Assembly: GCA_016081115.2 (NCBI GenBank)
Contig: CM071934.1
Span: 58,885,267 to 58,949,266, forward strand
Direction: 5' to 3'
Length of the DNA: 64,000 nt
DNA from: Rehmannia glutinosa
Taxonomy: Eukaryota > Streptophyta > Magnoliopsida > Lamiales > Orobanchaceae
The notes beneath the pieces were generated by a model, which was not told the origin of the DNA, did not search any database, and saw nothing but the letters and a program-made list of their open reading frames with translations. A program made the translations under genes and the position numbers. The first letter of the stretch is position 1. Every line of letters begins with the position of its first letter. This document shows, one piece after another, positions 1-9,949 of this stretch.

Positions 1-298
1 ATCCAGAAAAGATGAAGAAAATACAAGGAATGAAGGGACCTGGGGATTGGGCCGTCCCCGGAGGGTGCTCTCTCAATGCAAGGGAGGCCACCCTACGGGT
101 GGCTCTCCCACCTCATCTTAACTCTCGCACCGTCGAAAGACATGGTCAAAGGCTCTGGTCTTCTTCAAGCATCCTCGTGCAAAAAGGGGTCAAAGTTTTT
201 CGAAGGCAAGTGCACGATGTGCAAGGACAAGCCGATACAATACCGGATTAGCTCCCCGCACTACTTTATCCGTCCGCAATGCGGGAGTTGGGGGCTTA
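1..298 (+). mobile_element. 3' internal end of a gypsy-type LTR retrotransposon
   Basis: This stretch has no convincing coding frame. It is much more GC-rich than the DNA after 760 and ends in a purine-rich run (about 281-296, rich in GGGAG and GGGGG) that directly abuts the LTR starting at 299, as a polypurine tract does. It is therefore read as the 3' untranslated internal part of a retrotransposon whose remainder lies left of the window. The short open frames at 12-251 and 76-309 overlap in different frames, match no family known to me and are not called. Confidence 0.55.
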
Positions 299-759
299 TG
301 TTGGGATAAAAAGGGTACTTAATTAATTAATATATCATTCAATATATATATGTTTATTTAATTTTAATTGCCCAATGGGCTCTTAATAAATAAATAGCCC
401 AATGGTGTCAACCGGGATGGCCCATAGGCCAAATTCTCTTACACGGCCCATGGGACCCATTTACCAGGTATAAAAGGTCTCTCATATTATGTGTAAGTTA
501 ATTGATTGATAATTCTCCTGCGCATTTAATTTAGTATTCAATTCTATTTTATTTTCTCGTCACCGTGTTGGCTTGAACGCGTCGAAGGGCCTCCTTGGGC
601 AACCCCCACAGACCCCTCCCCAACGTTTGCGTATGTGTGCGGCAAGTTCCCAATGAAGAATTTTCGACTTTCGGAGAAGAAAACTCAAGACTTTCCTTCG
701 GAAGAAGAAGGATTTCATCAACCCCGTTACAAATATTATTCATTGTTGTAGAATGTACA
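299..759 (+). mobile_element. 3' LTR, gypsy-type (same family as 45390-45847)
   Basis: The segment starts TGTTGGGATA and aligns by eye along nearly its full length with 45390-45847. Shared blocks include the TTAATTAATTAATATAT start, 'CCAATGGGCT', 'CACGGCCCA', the GTATAAAAGGTC TATA region near 469-479, the CGCATTTAATT block and the GAAGAAGGATTTC end. The second copy is followed by a primer-binding site, so this unit is an LTR; here it follows a purine tract, so it is the 3' copy. The right end (about 759, GTACA) is approximate because the last 35 bases diverge. Confidence 0.75.
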
Positions 760-852
760 TTGAAACCATGATCATATGATCGTTATCATTTTACTCCAAT
801 AAATTATAATGCAGATATATACTATGCCCCATTCAATCAAAAATTAATTTTT

Positions 853-856
<4 letters not shown>

Positions 857-885
<29 letters not shown>
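857..885. repeat. (TA)n microsatellite, left border of foldback element
   Basis: Uninterrupted TA dinucleotides. Similar TA tracts occur at 3370-3414 and 4447-4478, exactly at the borders of the two inverted-repeat elements, so these are probably the insertion targets of transposons with a (TA)n preference. Confidence 0.9.
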
Positions 886-888
<3 letters not shown>

Positions 889-1440
889 TAGGGATCAAAT
901 GTGGCATGGGGGTTATCATGTGGCAAAGTGTGGATTAATTCAATCTATCCACACCTTTTATTCAATGGTCTAGATTCCTATTAAAAATAACTAAATTATC
1001 AATTAATTAATAGGTGGAAATGTCATAATAGTAACTAGCAAAATGTCATAAATCACGCCCACAATCAAGGGATTGATTTATATCACGTTTCCATAATCGA
1101 ATTGTGCACCATTTTAATAGCCGAATCAGACATCATTTAATAAATCGATCGTACACCATTTTATATCTAACAATGCATCATTGTATAACTAATTGTACAC
1201 CATGTTAGTCCAAGTGGCTACGATAATCTAGAGAGGGGTGAATAGATTATCTCGGCTTTTTCGATTTTGCCCTCTTTTTTTGAAAATTCAAGCAAAGACG
1301 AAATGCTAAGTGCGGAAAATAAATAGCACACTTCGATTTAAAGAGATTCAACCCACCTAGGGCCTAATCCTCTACCACCCCAAGATATCCGGATGGATTT
1401 CAAAAAAGAAACAAAGATTTTATTTATTACCAAAATTAAT

Positions 1441-1571
1441 AATACAACACCTTGAGGATTACCACAACCCTCTTGCAACACCTTGAGGATTACCACAACC
1501 CTCTTACACCACCTCGGGATTACCACAACCCTTTACAACACCTTTGAAGATTACCACAACCTTCAAACACC
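1441..1571. repeat. 31-bp minisatellite within the solo LTR
   Basis: Four to five tandem units of about 31 bp, each containing GAGGATTACCACAACCC followed by a CAACACC spacer. The units drift to the right (GGGATTACC, GAAGATTACC). It lies in the R/U5 half of the minus-oriented LTR. Confidence 0.85.
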
Positions 1572-1834
1572 TATCACCTAACACCCAAGTGTATTCTTAC
1601 CACAAGAATACTCACAAGGATGTCTTGTGTTGAATGATGACCAAATATCAAGATTACAACTCAATGATGAATGATACAATATGAGTACAAGTGTAAGCAA
1701 GAATTGAAAGCTTAGACCTCAAATGTGTGCAAGTGAAAGTGCTTAGGCTAATACAACAAGATATATGAAAGTGTTTGCTTGTTTGCTCTTTTGCTTGTGT
1801 AGAGTGTTGTGTCTTGTTGCTTGAATGAAGCCTC

Positions 1835-1842
1835 TATTTATA
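1835..1842 (-). promoter_or_regulatory. TATA box of the solo LTR
   Basis: The minus strand reads TATAAATA followed by GAGGC, a canonical plant TATA box, about 600 bases from the right LTR end. It fits a U3 promoter firing leftward. Confidence 0.5.
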
Positions 1843-3367
1843 GGAGAGGTCTTGGCTTTGATTTCAGATAGGCTCCTCCTCGGGGAGTGATTTGCTCGCA
1901 AAAGAAACCATTTAAAATCATCAATATAGTGTTAGAAATCAATCCCTCAAAATAGGGGAAAAAGTCATTCAAAAATGCAACGGATAATTTTCTCGATAAA
2001 ACAGTAAGTGCGACCGATCACAGAGATAAGTTTGAAATTGAATTTCGCGATTTTTACACGGGACCTATTGTCGAAGGGGGGTGCAACCGTCGCCCTAGAC
2101 CATGACCCAAGTTGGGGGTGTATAAATAAGCTAAAACGAGAAGACAGACTTCAAGAGGGCGCCCTCCCAGTACGCCTCCCTCATTTTTTTTTTTCTACGT
2201 CCCTTTTTCTATTTCAAAACTCAACTCGTGCACGGTTACCTTATAGGCGACCTGGTCGAGCCTCGAAACAAATGTGTTGTCCAATTTTTTATCGAAAATA
2301 AACTCCAAAAAATACTCCGAAAAATAGTAAAAACATTTTAAATCGATCGGAAGTATTTAGACAACATTTAGGGACATTGTTTTGGTTTAAAACTCATTTG
2401 AACAAAATCATCAAAATCATGATAAAAACATTTATCTAACACACCATTCAATCCAACGATTTTTATTGATTTGATTTTACAATTGTTCCCTCTTTTCATT
2501 CAATTGTGGTTTACTCACAATAATGTACAATTAGTTATACAATTGGTGCATAATTCATTATGGAAACATGGTTTTTATCACATACATGATTGTAGGGCGT
2601 CATTATGGAAATGTGGTTACACCATTTTGTCTTTATAGGGTTTTTAGATGATGTACAATTAGTTATACAATGATGCATTGTTAGATATAAAAATGGTGCA
2701 CGCTTAAGTTATTAAATGAGAAGATGGTTACACTATTTTGTCTTTATAGTTCCTTTAGATGATGTACAATTAGTTATACAATGATGCACCGTTAGATATA
2801 AATGGTGCACAACGATTATTAAATGGTGCACGCTTCGGCTATTAAAAATGGTGCATAATTCGATTATGAAAATGTGATGTTTATCACATCCATGATTGTA
2901 GGGCGTCCTTATTGAATGTGGCTATACCATCTTTATATGGTTTTTAGATGATGTATAATTAGTTATACGATGATGCAATCGTTAGATATAAAATGGTGCA
3001 TAGTTAAGTTATTAAATGGGAAGATGGTTACACCATTTTGTCTTTATAGTTCCTTTAGATGATGTACAATTAGTTATACAATGATGCACCGTTAGATATA
3101 AAACAATGTACAATTAGTTATTAAATGGTGTAAGTTCACTATTAAAATGGTGCACAATTTCAGTTATGGAAACATGATAATCAATCCTCGATTGTAAGGG
3201 CGTGAATTATGTCATTTTGCTAGTTACTATTATGCCCTTTCCACCTATTAATTAATTGATAAATCGCTTATTTTCAATAGCAATCTGACCATTGAATAAA
3301 AGGTGTGGATGGATTGAAATAATCCATACTTGCCACATGGTAAGCCCTACGCCACGCTTGATCATCT

Positions 3368-3369
<2 letters not shown>

Positions 3370-3414
<45 letters not shown>
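3370..3414. repeat. (TA)n tract shared by two transposons
   Basis: About 22 TA repeats separate the end of the 886-3369 element from the start of the 3415-4446 element. Confidence 0.9.
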
Positions 3415-3416
<2 letters not shown>

Positions 3417-4444
3417 AGAGGATCATGAGAGACCACCTCCTAGGTAAGACCATAAGACCAAATCTACACCATCAAAAACATAAATCAATGGCCAAGATCT
3501 AAATAAATCTATACACTTTTTCATATGAAAAATATACATTGTAGGGGGTAAAATAGAATCCAACAAATTATATCTAGTAACCGCTTCCTAAAAATTAGGG
3601 GCGTGATCTTGTATTGATCACGCCCCCATAATCAGCGATTCACCTTTCCTTTCTCTTCCTTCCCATTCGAACCCGCAAATTATTCAAATATGGCAAATGA
3701 ATCATGCAACAATATAATTAATGAAAAGTATACAATCACACTAAACTAACTATACATTAAAACATTACTAAGTATACATAAACAATTAACTAAAGTATAC
3801 AATTACACTAAATTACATGTATATTAAAAACATTACTAAGTATACGAATATTAAACTAAGTAGACAATTACATTGAACTAACTATACATTAAAATATTAC
3901 TAAGTATACGTAAACATTTAACTATATAAATATACAATTACACCGAACTAAATACACAATTCCACCGAATTACTTATATAACTAATTATACAATTCCATT
4001 GAACTAAATATACAAATACACGTAACTAAGTATACAAATTCATTAAACTACTTACTAAACTAAGAATACGATTCCACCGAACCAACTATACAAATCCACC
4101 GAACTAAATATACAATAAAAAAGATGACTAAGTATACAAGTCCACCGAACTAAGTATACAATAAAACGACTTCACAAATATGGCGGAAAGAAGTATCAAT
4201 TTTGGAAAAACGCTTGAAGTTGAAGATTTTTCCTCCCTAAAAATCGGGTAATCGAAAAGGTAGGATTATGTTTCCTTAAAAATAGCTAATAACCTGTCCA
4301 ATTAACAAACCGATTAAATATAAAAGTACAATTATACCCTTATAAGCCTAAATTAACTAAAATAATTTACATCATCCAAAAAATTTAAATCAAGAGAACA
4401 CTTATGGACTAACCTAAAGGGATTGGTCTTATTTGAACTAATCC

Positions 4445-4446
<2 letters not shown>
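3415..4446. mobile_element. Non-autonomous TIR element between (TA)n tracts
   Basis: The left end (GGAGAGGATCATGAGAGACC ... CCTAGGTAAGACCATAAG) and the reverse complement of the right end (GGGGATTAGTTCAAATAAGACC ... TTTAGGTTAGTCCATAAG) are imperfect inverted repeats of about 50 bp. The interior (3690-4190) is built of loosely repeated ACTAAGTATACAATTACAC-like words. No coding potential. Flanking TA tracts at 3370-3414 and 4447-4478 stand where a target duplication would be. The family cannot be named from the sequence alone. Confidence 0.6.
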
Positions 4447-4480
<34 letters not shown>

Positions 4481-5138
4481 ACATGATTTCTAGGTGTCAT
4501 TCTAAAATCGCATTTACAATTATAATTCAAAATATATATTTTTTACTTTTTTATATATTTTTAAATTTATCATAAATATATATTGTTTAAATATTAAATA
4601 TTAAATATTTTAAACAAATCAATATTTATATCTCTTTGAATCAATATTTTTTCATTTTGAACCGTGTTGTCAATTTGCATTTAGATAGCAATTTACTATT
4701 ATAATGTAAAACTTTCAAATTTGCAGTTTTTATAATACTCAGTTATAAGGAATATTTTTTTTATATAAATTGCACTTCCTCGAATCCAGCAATACACAAT
4801 TATATTTAAGCATGTCATAAATTTATGTTGTCATGATTTCCATAAAAAAATTAAAAATCGAAGAGTGCCATATTTTTATTTATTTATATCTACTAAAAAC
4901 ATATATTTAAATATTTCAGAATATATGATTATGACTTTTATGAGTCACAAATCATCAAAAGCTATATAAACTAAAAATTCAAAACGACCAATTAATAACA
5001 TAAAGAAATAACATTCTGAAAAAATAACTTAGTTACCAATATCCAGTAATCAATTTATAATCACATCAGAAAATCCATAATATCTTAAACCCTATAATAA
5101 AGCATATTAAACAAACAAAATGTCTAGTACCTTAAATA

Positions 5139-5192
<54 letters not shown>

Positions 5193-5629
5193 CCAAAAAT
5201 TTATTTTCTCGCCTATTTGAACTTGCTAAATTTTAAATAGATTTTTTTATGGAAAAATGAAAAAGAAAATGGATATATATGTGTCCAATATTTTTGTAAT
5301 CATATCATTAAATTTGGTAATCTTAATTATGGTATGCATTGACATTTTAATTTAGGTATGTCTAATTAGAATTAAATACTATACACGTGAATTTGAAAGA
5401 ATCTTTTTTTTAACAAAAAAAAAAGGAAAGATAGTTTATTGTCCGAAATTATTGTAATTTATTATTAACTTTGTCCATTTTAATTTCAGTATGCATTAAC
5501 AATCAAATCAAATCGGTATGACTAATCGCATAAATATTGTATTAAAAAAATCCAAAAAGATCTAAACAAAAATATAAAACAAATCAGCATTATTGGCTAT
5601 AATATTATCTCTTTTGTTTTTTACGATCA
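4447..5629. other. AT-rich gene-free DNA with (TA)n and (TAA)n tracts
   Basis: It opens with a TA tract (4447-4478). A TA-to-TAA microsatellite lies at about 5137-5191 with some 15 TAA units. The rest is extremely AT-rich with no open frame of interest and no transposon ends that I can recognise. Confidence 0.7.
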
Positions 5630-6023
5630 ACTAGATGAGGCCCCGCATTTGCAATGACTATTCTAATAATAAGTAGAGCACAAATGAGCTGGCCTCGAAG
5701 TTGGCCCACCGGCCAAAGAGAAAATCGAGTTGGGTCAGGCTTAAACTCCATCTAATCTACTTTTGATATCGGTTCGACCCACTTCACCTCATGAAATGAC
5801 CCAAATCGGGCTCCACCGACCTTGTGGACCTAATTTAAATTTTTATTACATTTTAAAATAAATAGTATTCATCATTTTATACTAATAAATTTTACAAAGA
5901 TATAATTACAAAGATATTTGACATATATATTTGTTTTACTTTTTTATTTTTCATTAAAAAATCTAATATAGTGTTTTAGCAAGTGCAAATAGGCAAAAAT
6001 AAATTTGGAAACAAGTTTGTTAT

Positions 6024-6055
<32 letters not shown>

Positions 6056-6899
6056 AAGATTTTATAATTTTAATCAAATCCTCGTAATGAGAATTTAGAT
6101 ATTTTCAAATTAGTGTTTTAAAACTCGTAATTTGGTATTACAATATACATCATCGAGTTTAATCTTTTAATTGTATACAAATTCTGATTTTTTATATATG
6201 TTAAAATTTTGACATAACTCAATTCCTTAATATATAATGAAACAATAATGTTAATTTAAAAACTGGAAAAAATATGTACGGAGTTTGCTAAATTTTAAAA
6301 TATATAATGAGTCATTATATTTAAAAATAATATATTTTAATTATATTGTAATATAATTTTTAAAGTACAATCTTCTAATTGTATTATTATATTTTTTGAA
6401 TCAAGTTGAATTTAATTTTTTAACAATGTATAAATACTATCGTATATGTTTGAAGTGTAATATAATATTATTATTGATATTAAAAATAAATAAAAGATCC
6501 TAAAAAATATAACATATTATTAAAATAGAGTATAATATAATTACAAAAATTATAAAAAAAAAGAATTGATTCATTGGTTTCACTATTAAATTATTTAAAC
6601 TTAAAATTGTTAATTAATATTTTTTAATGACATACATATTTGTTATTATCGTAAAATTATTAGTATAAAATGATGAATAATATTTATTTTAAAATATACT
6701 AAAATTTAAATTAATCCACAAAGTCGAGCGGCCCGATCGTGTCATTTCATGGGCGGACTGGTCTGACCGATCTCAATAATAGATTAGATCTGGTTTTCGC
6801 CCAACCCGATTTTCTCTTTGGCGGCGAGCTAACTCGGACCGCTCATTTGGACTCTACTTATTCTTAGGTAGTCCGTATCGCACCTGGACTCATCTAGTC
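5630..6899. mobile_element. Non-autonomous DNA transposon with ~300-bp terminal inverted repeats
   Basis: The left end from 5630 (ACTAGATGAGGCC) matches the reverse complement of the right end (ACTAGATGAGTCC) over about 300 bp. Shared blocks include AATAAGTAGAG, CAAATGAGC, CCAAAGAGAAAATCG, CATGAAATGAC, TTTGTGGA, TTTAAAATAAATA and TTCATCATTTTATACTAATAA. The arms are GC-richer at the tips and the middle is AT-rich, with a TA tract at 6023-6050. No transposase is visible. A CTAG at each outer edge could be part of the repeat or a 4-bp target duplication; I could not find a longer one. Confidence 0.8.
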
Positions 6900-7604
6900 T
6901 AATATAATAACCAATATTGGTAAATCCTACTTCTTCAAAATATCTTCTTCCTTGCAATTGACTTCATCTTCTTTGATCAAGTGCATGATGATAAGTTACA
7001 ACTCTTTTTTAATCGAGGATTTTCACGACATCGCCCCTTTCTCGACCCTCTTATTTAATGTGTTGACTTCCTCCTGGATGAAGATTGCTACAAATTAAAA
7101 AATATTATTATTTTAAATTTGTATAGATATACAATTTTATTACAATTAATTAAGTATTAAAAATTAAATTAATTAATTCCCTCTACTTGGAGCTTCGATA
7201 AAAAGTCCTGAAACTCCTACAATTTGAAATATGTAAGTTATAAATTATTTGCCAAAAAGTTCATAAAAATATACATATATTATAACGCCATATTCTTTTT
7301 AAATGCATTTTTTTAGCGTTACTAAATTTTAAGAAATTTCATTAATTTTTTTAAATAGATAAATGAACAAACTTAGGAAGCGATAATGAGAAAAACTTAA
7401 GTCTTAAGAAATAATTGTAGGGTCAAAATTTGAAATCCATTCAAAATACTCAAACAAATTAAAAGTTAGGACATCACAAATGTTCGAAATTGGAAACGAG
7501 TTTGATGTTCTTGAAATTGAAATAATTGAAAATAAAATCTTGTTCTTGAAATTGAAATAATCAAAATGAAATCTTCGGCTATTCCCCCACATTCGCGCAT
7601 CCAT

Positions 7605-8030
7605 CTATATAATCAAAGAGTTTGAATTTAGGATTGAGTAATCGCATACCGATACGGATAAAGATTGTCCAAGTTCATCTGAAAAGTGCACATTTACATA
7701 AATTGACACATAACCTTTCCTATTGGCATAAGTCAAATAATACATAACCTTTCCTTCGCAAGACAAGCGAATAATACATAACCTTTCCCGTAGGGAACGA
7801 TACCCACATTTTTTTTTCGCAAGGCACAATGCCAAAAAAATTTCGCTTTCCAAGACAGATGCCATATTTTCCTTTCTCGTGGCTCGATACCAAAAATTTC
7901 TTTCCTCGCACAAATGCCATATTTTTCCTTTCCCATAAAGACGAGTAAAGTTCCTTTTCTTTGGCATGAATGCCATATTTTTCCCTCGTGGCACGAGATC
8001 AAAATTTTCCTTTCCCATTGCATAAATATA
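7605..8030. repeat. Degenerate tandem repeat, ~37-bp units
   Basis: Roughly ten diverged units alternate between CATAACCTTTCC- and GCCATATTTTTCC-type cores, each followed by a CGCAAGRCA or CGTGGCACGA-like tail. All three minus-strand frames stay open through part of it because the repeat lacks stops, giving apparent peptides rich in GKE/NF. This is a repeat artefact rather than a gene. Similar short tandem arrays sit in the long LTR of the chromovirus at 49.4 kb, so this may be an LTR relic. Confidence 0.6.
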
Positions 8031-9288
8031 TATAACATATACATTGTAATGAAAAAACATGTAATTCAAAAAATTTAATCATATCATTTAGCACATAAAC
8101 AACACATAATTCACATAATTATGCATATCATATAATACATCGAAAGTATATAATTCACATAATTATGCGTATCATTTAACCATTGAAAATGCGTAATTTA
8201 CATAATTGAACAATTTAAGCATTTAACAAAGACAATGAATTATACATATAAAATGTGATAAGAATATCTACCTCAATCAAAAATAAAATAGATGCACAAA
8301 TTGCTCTGTGACAAACAGGCTTCAATTATATGGTCCGTCGTCACCTACCATATAAATCTAACATGATTTAGGCCTAGAAATTAAGTAGTAATTTCTAATT
8401 AAAATAGTTATACTTATAAAATAGTCTAGGCTTTCTAGTAGGTCAAAATCTACTAAAAAAATTGTTGGGGCAAAATTGAAAGAAAATAGAAGTGAAATTT
8501 GAGATTTTTAGATTAGATTAAAAACTTGTGCGGTCAAATTAAAAATTTCAGAAAATTTAATTAAGTTATAGGGGTAAATTTTGAAAATTTAAAAATTTAA
8601 ATAAAAATTTGGACTTAATTGAAACTGCTTGGGACTAAACTGAAAATTTCAGAAACTTTGACTTGAGATTAGGACCTATTTGAAAGTTATGGGTTACACT
8701 GAAAATTCAAAATTGCAAATAACCCCAACTCTCTATCAAATTTTCAAAGTCAAGTCCCTAATTCAAGCCCCCTCATTCTCATCTCTTACACTCACAAATC
8801 TCTACACATACTCAACATCACACGCACGGACAGACAAATTACACACGCATAACGCACACATATTACACACAATTAAACACACTCACGCACACACAACATT
8901 ACACACATAGACCCACACAAATTTACACATAAACACACACACACACACCAACTCTTGAAATCACAGACACAAACACACATACACAGTCTTGGCACACACA
9001 CTAAATCACTAAATCACACACACATACAACGTCTCTCACACACACTCACACTAAAAATTAGAAACCCACTTAAATACACACACTGTTACACAAAACATAA
9101 ACCAAATCCAAACATTTGAATTAATCGTTATTAACAACAATAAATAACAAAAACCAAGTTTTTATAAAAATTAAATTTACTTACTGCTTAACTTTTTTGG
9201 CTGAGTTATACAAATATATTTACAAAGGGCCGATATGCATGAGTGTTGATGTTGAAAGGCGAAAATTGATTTAATAAGAGTTGGATAG
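8031..9288. other. Gene-free DNA with a CA-rich tract
   Basis: AT-rich DNA, then a CA-rich region at about 8811-9085 with scattered ACAC runs (longest near 8933-8949). The 76-codon open frame across it is a by-product of CA richness. I see no gene here. Confidence 0.6.
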
Positions 9289-9306
9289 CAAATGCGTTTA
9301 ACTACT

Positions 9307-9513
9307 TTTTTTTCGTTTGTAATCTGCAGATTCCACACCCAAATGCAAAGATTTATCCCACACTTTTCTGGACTATGTGACATCCGTCCTTCCTGGGTGA
9401 CGGCCCCAATCTCTATGGCGAGCTAACTCCAACCCCAAATCTCAGCACAGAGTTGAACTCGCGACCTCAGTACGAACCGCAACCCCTACCCAAATGCGCC
9501 AACCCCGCGTTTA
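9307..9513 (-). mobile_element. tRNA-derived SINE with target-site duplications
   Basis: Read on the minus strand, a short GC-rich head contains a box A-like GTTGGCGCATTTGGGTAG and a box B-like GGTCGCGAGTTCAACTC about 40 bases later, as in tRNA promoters. A body of about 130 bases follows, then an A-rich tail (plus-strand poly-T at 9306-9313). Both sides carry a near-identical direct repeat: CAAATGCGTTTAACTACT (9289-9306) and CAAATGTTTAACTACT (9514-9529). Tail plus duplication show LINE-mediated insertion. No coding capacity is expected. Confidence 0.8.
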
Positions 9514-9849
9514 CAAATGTTTAACTACTAGAATCCCAGCTTTTGAGGAGAGAAATAAAAATTGTATCTTTTAAAGTTTTTGCTGAAAACACGAATGAAT
9601 GGGCAATAGTGGGCTTAAAGTTGAGATAATGGGAAAAAAAATAATGTTAATGGCAAAAAAGGTACAAAAATGGGTTATCCAATTTATACCATTATTAGCT
9701 GCTCCTTCACTAATAAAAAAAAATTATAATACATATCGTTTTTAAACATGATTAGTAGGAAGAAAAATTAGGATAAAACATAAATTACGGTTTTATATAC
9801 ATCAATTAAGTGGTTTATTTGGAGTGCGATGTCCGAACGCTTAATACTG

Positions 9850-9949
9850 NNNNNNNNNNNNNNNNNNNNNNNNNNNNNNNNNNNNNNNNNNNNNNNNNNN
9901 NNNNNNNNNNNNNNNNNNNNNNNNNNNNNNNNNNNNNNNNNNNNNNNNN
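9850..9949. other. Assembly gap of 100 N
   Basis: Exactly 100 consecutive N. The round number suggests a scaffolding gap of unknown true size. Confidence 1.

Larger units (their letters stand above)
1203..2441 (-). mobile_element. Solo LTR, Copia-like, inside the foldback element
   Basis: The 1239-bp unit begins TGTTAG and ends CTAACA and is flanked by a perfect 5-bp duplication CACCA (1198-1202 and 2442-2446). No coding sequence, primer site or second LTR is present, so it is a solo LTR left by recombination. Orientation is inferred from a TATA box on the minus strand (1835-1842) and from the minus-strand 3' end reading CTATTCACCCCTCTCTAG, a motif I associate with the U5 end of many plant Copia LTRs. 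It disrupts the left arm of the surrounding foldback element and so is younger. Confidence 0.85.
886..3369. mobile_element. Foldback-type non-autonomous DNA transposon with >300-bp inverted arms
   Basis: The left arm (886 to about 1197) and the reverse complement of the right arm (about 3060-3369) align almost end to end. Both carry, in order, GTGGCAWG, TATCCACACCTTTTATTC (left 937-963), CAATTAATTAATAGGTGGAA, ATAATAGTAACTAGCAAAATG, CACGCCC, TTGTGCACCATTTTAATAG and TATAACTAATTGTACA. The inner arm sequence (GATGTACAATTAGTTATACAATGATGCA) is repeated directly several times between about 2640 and 3120, typical of foldback elements with reiterated arms. No transposase frame is seen. It lies between (TA)n tracts, so a target duplication cannot be read. 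MULE or Micron-like origin is possible; I cannot decide. Confidence 0.8.

Noticed and set aside
7605..8069. Overlapping minus-strand open frames of 66-154 codons
   Set aside because: All frames are open because a ~37-bp repeat without stops is reiterated; the peptides are periodic (GKE, NF, YGI) and match no family.
8680..8910. 76-codon frame rich in His/Thr
   Set aside because: Produced by CA-rich repeats.
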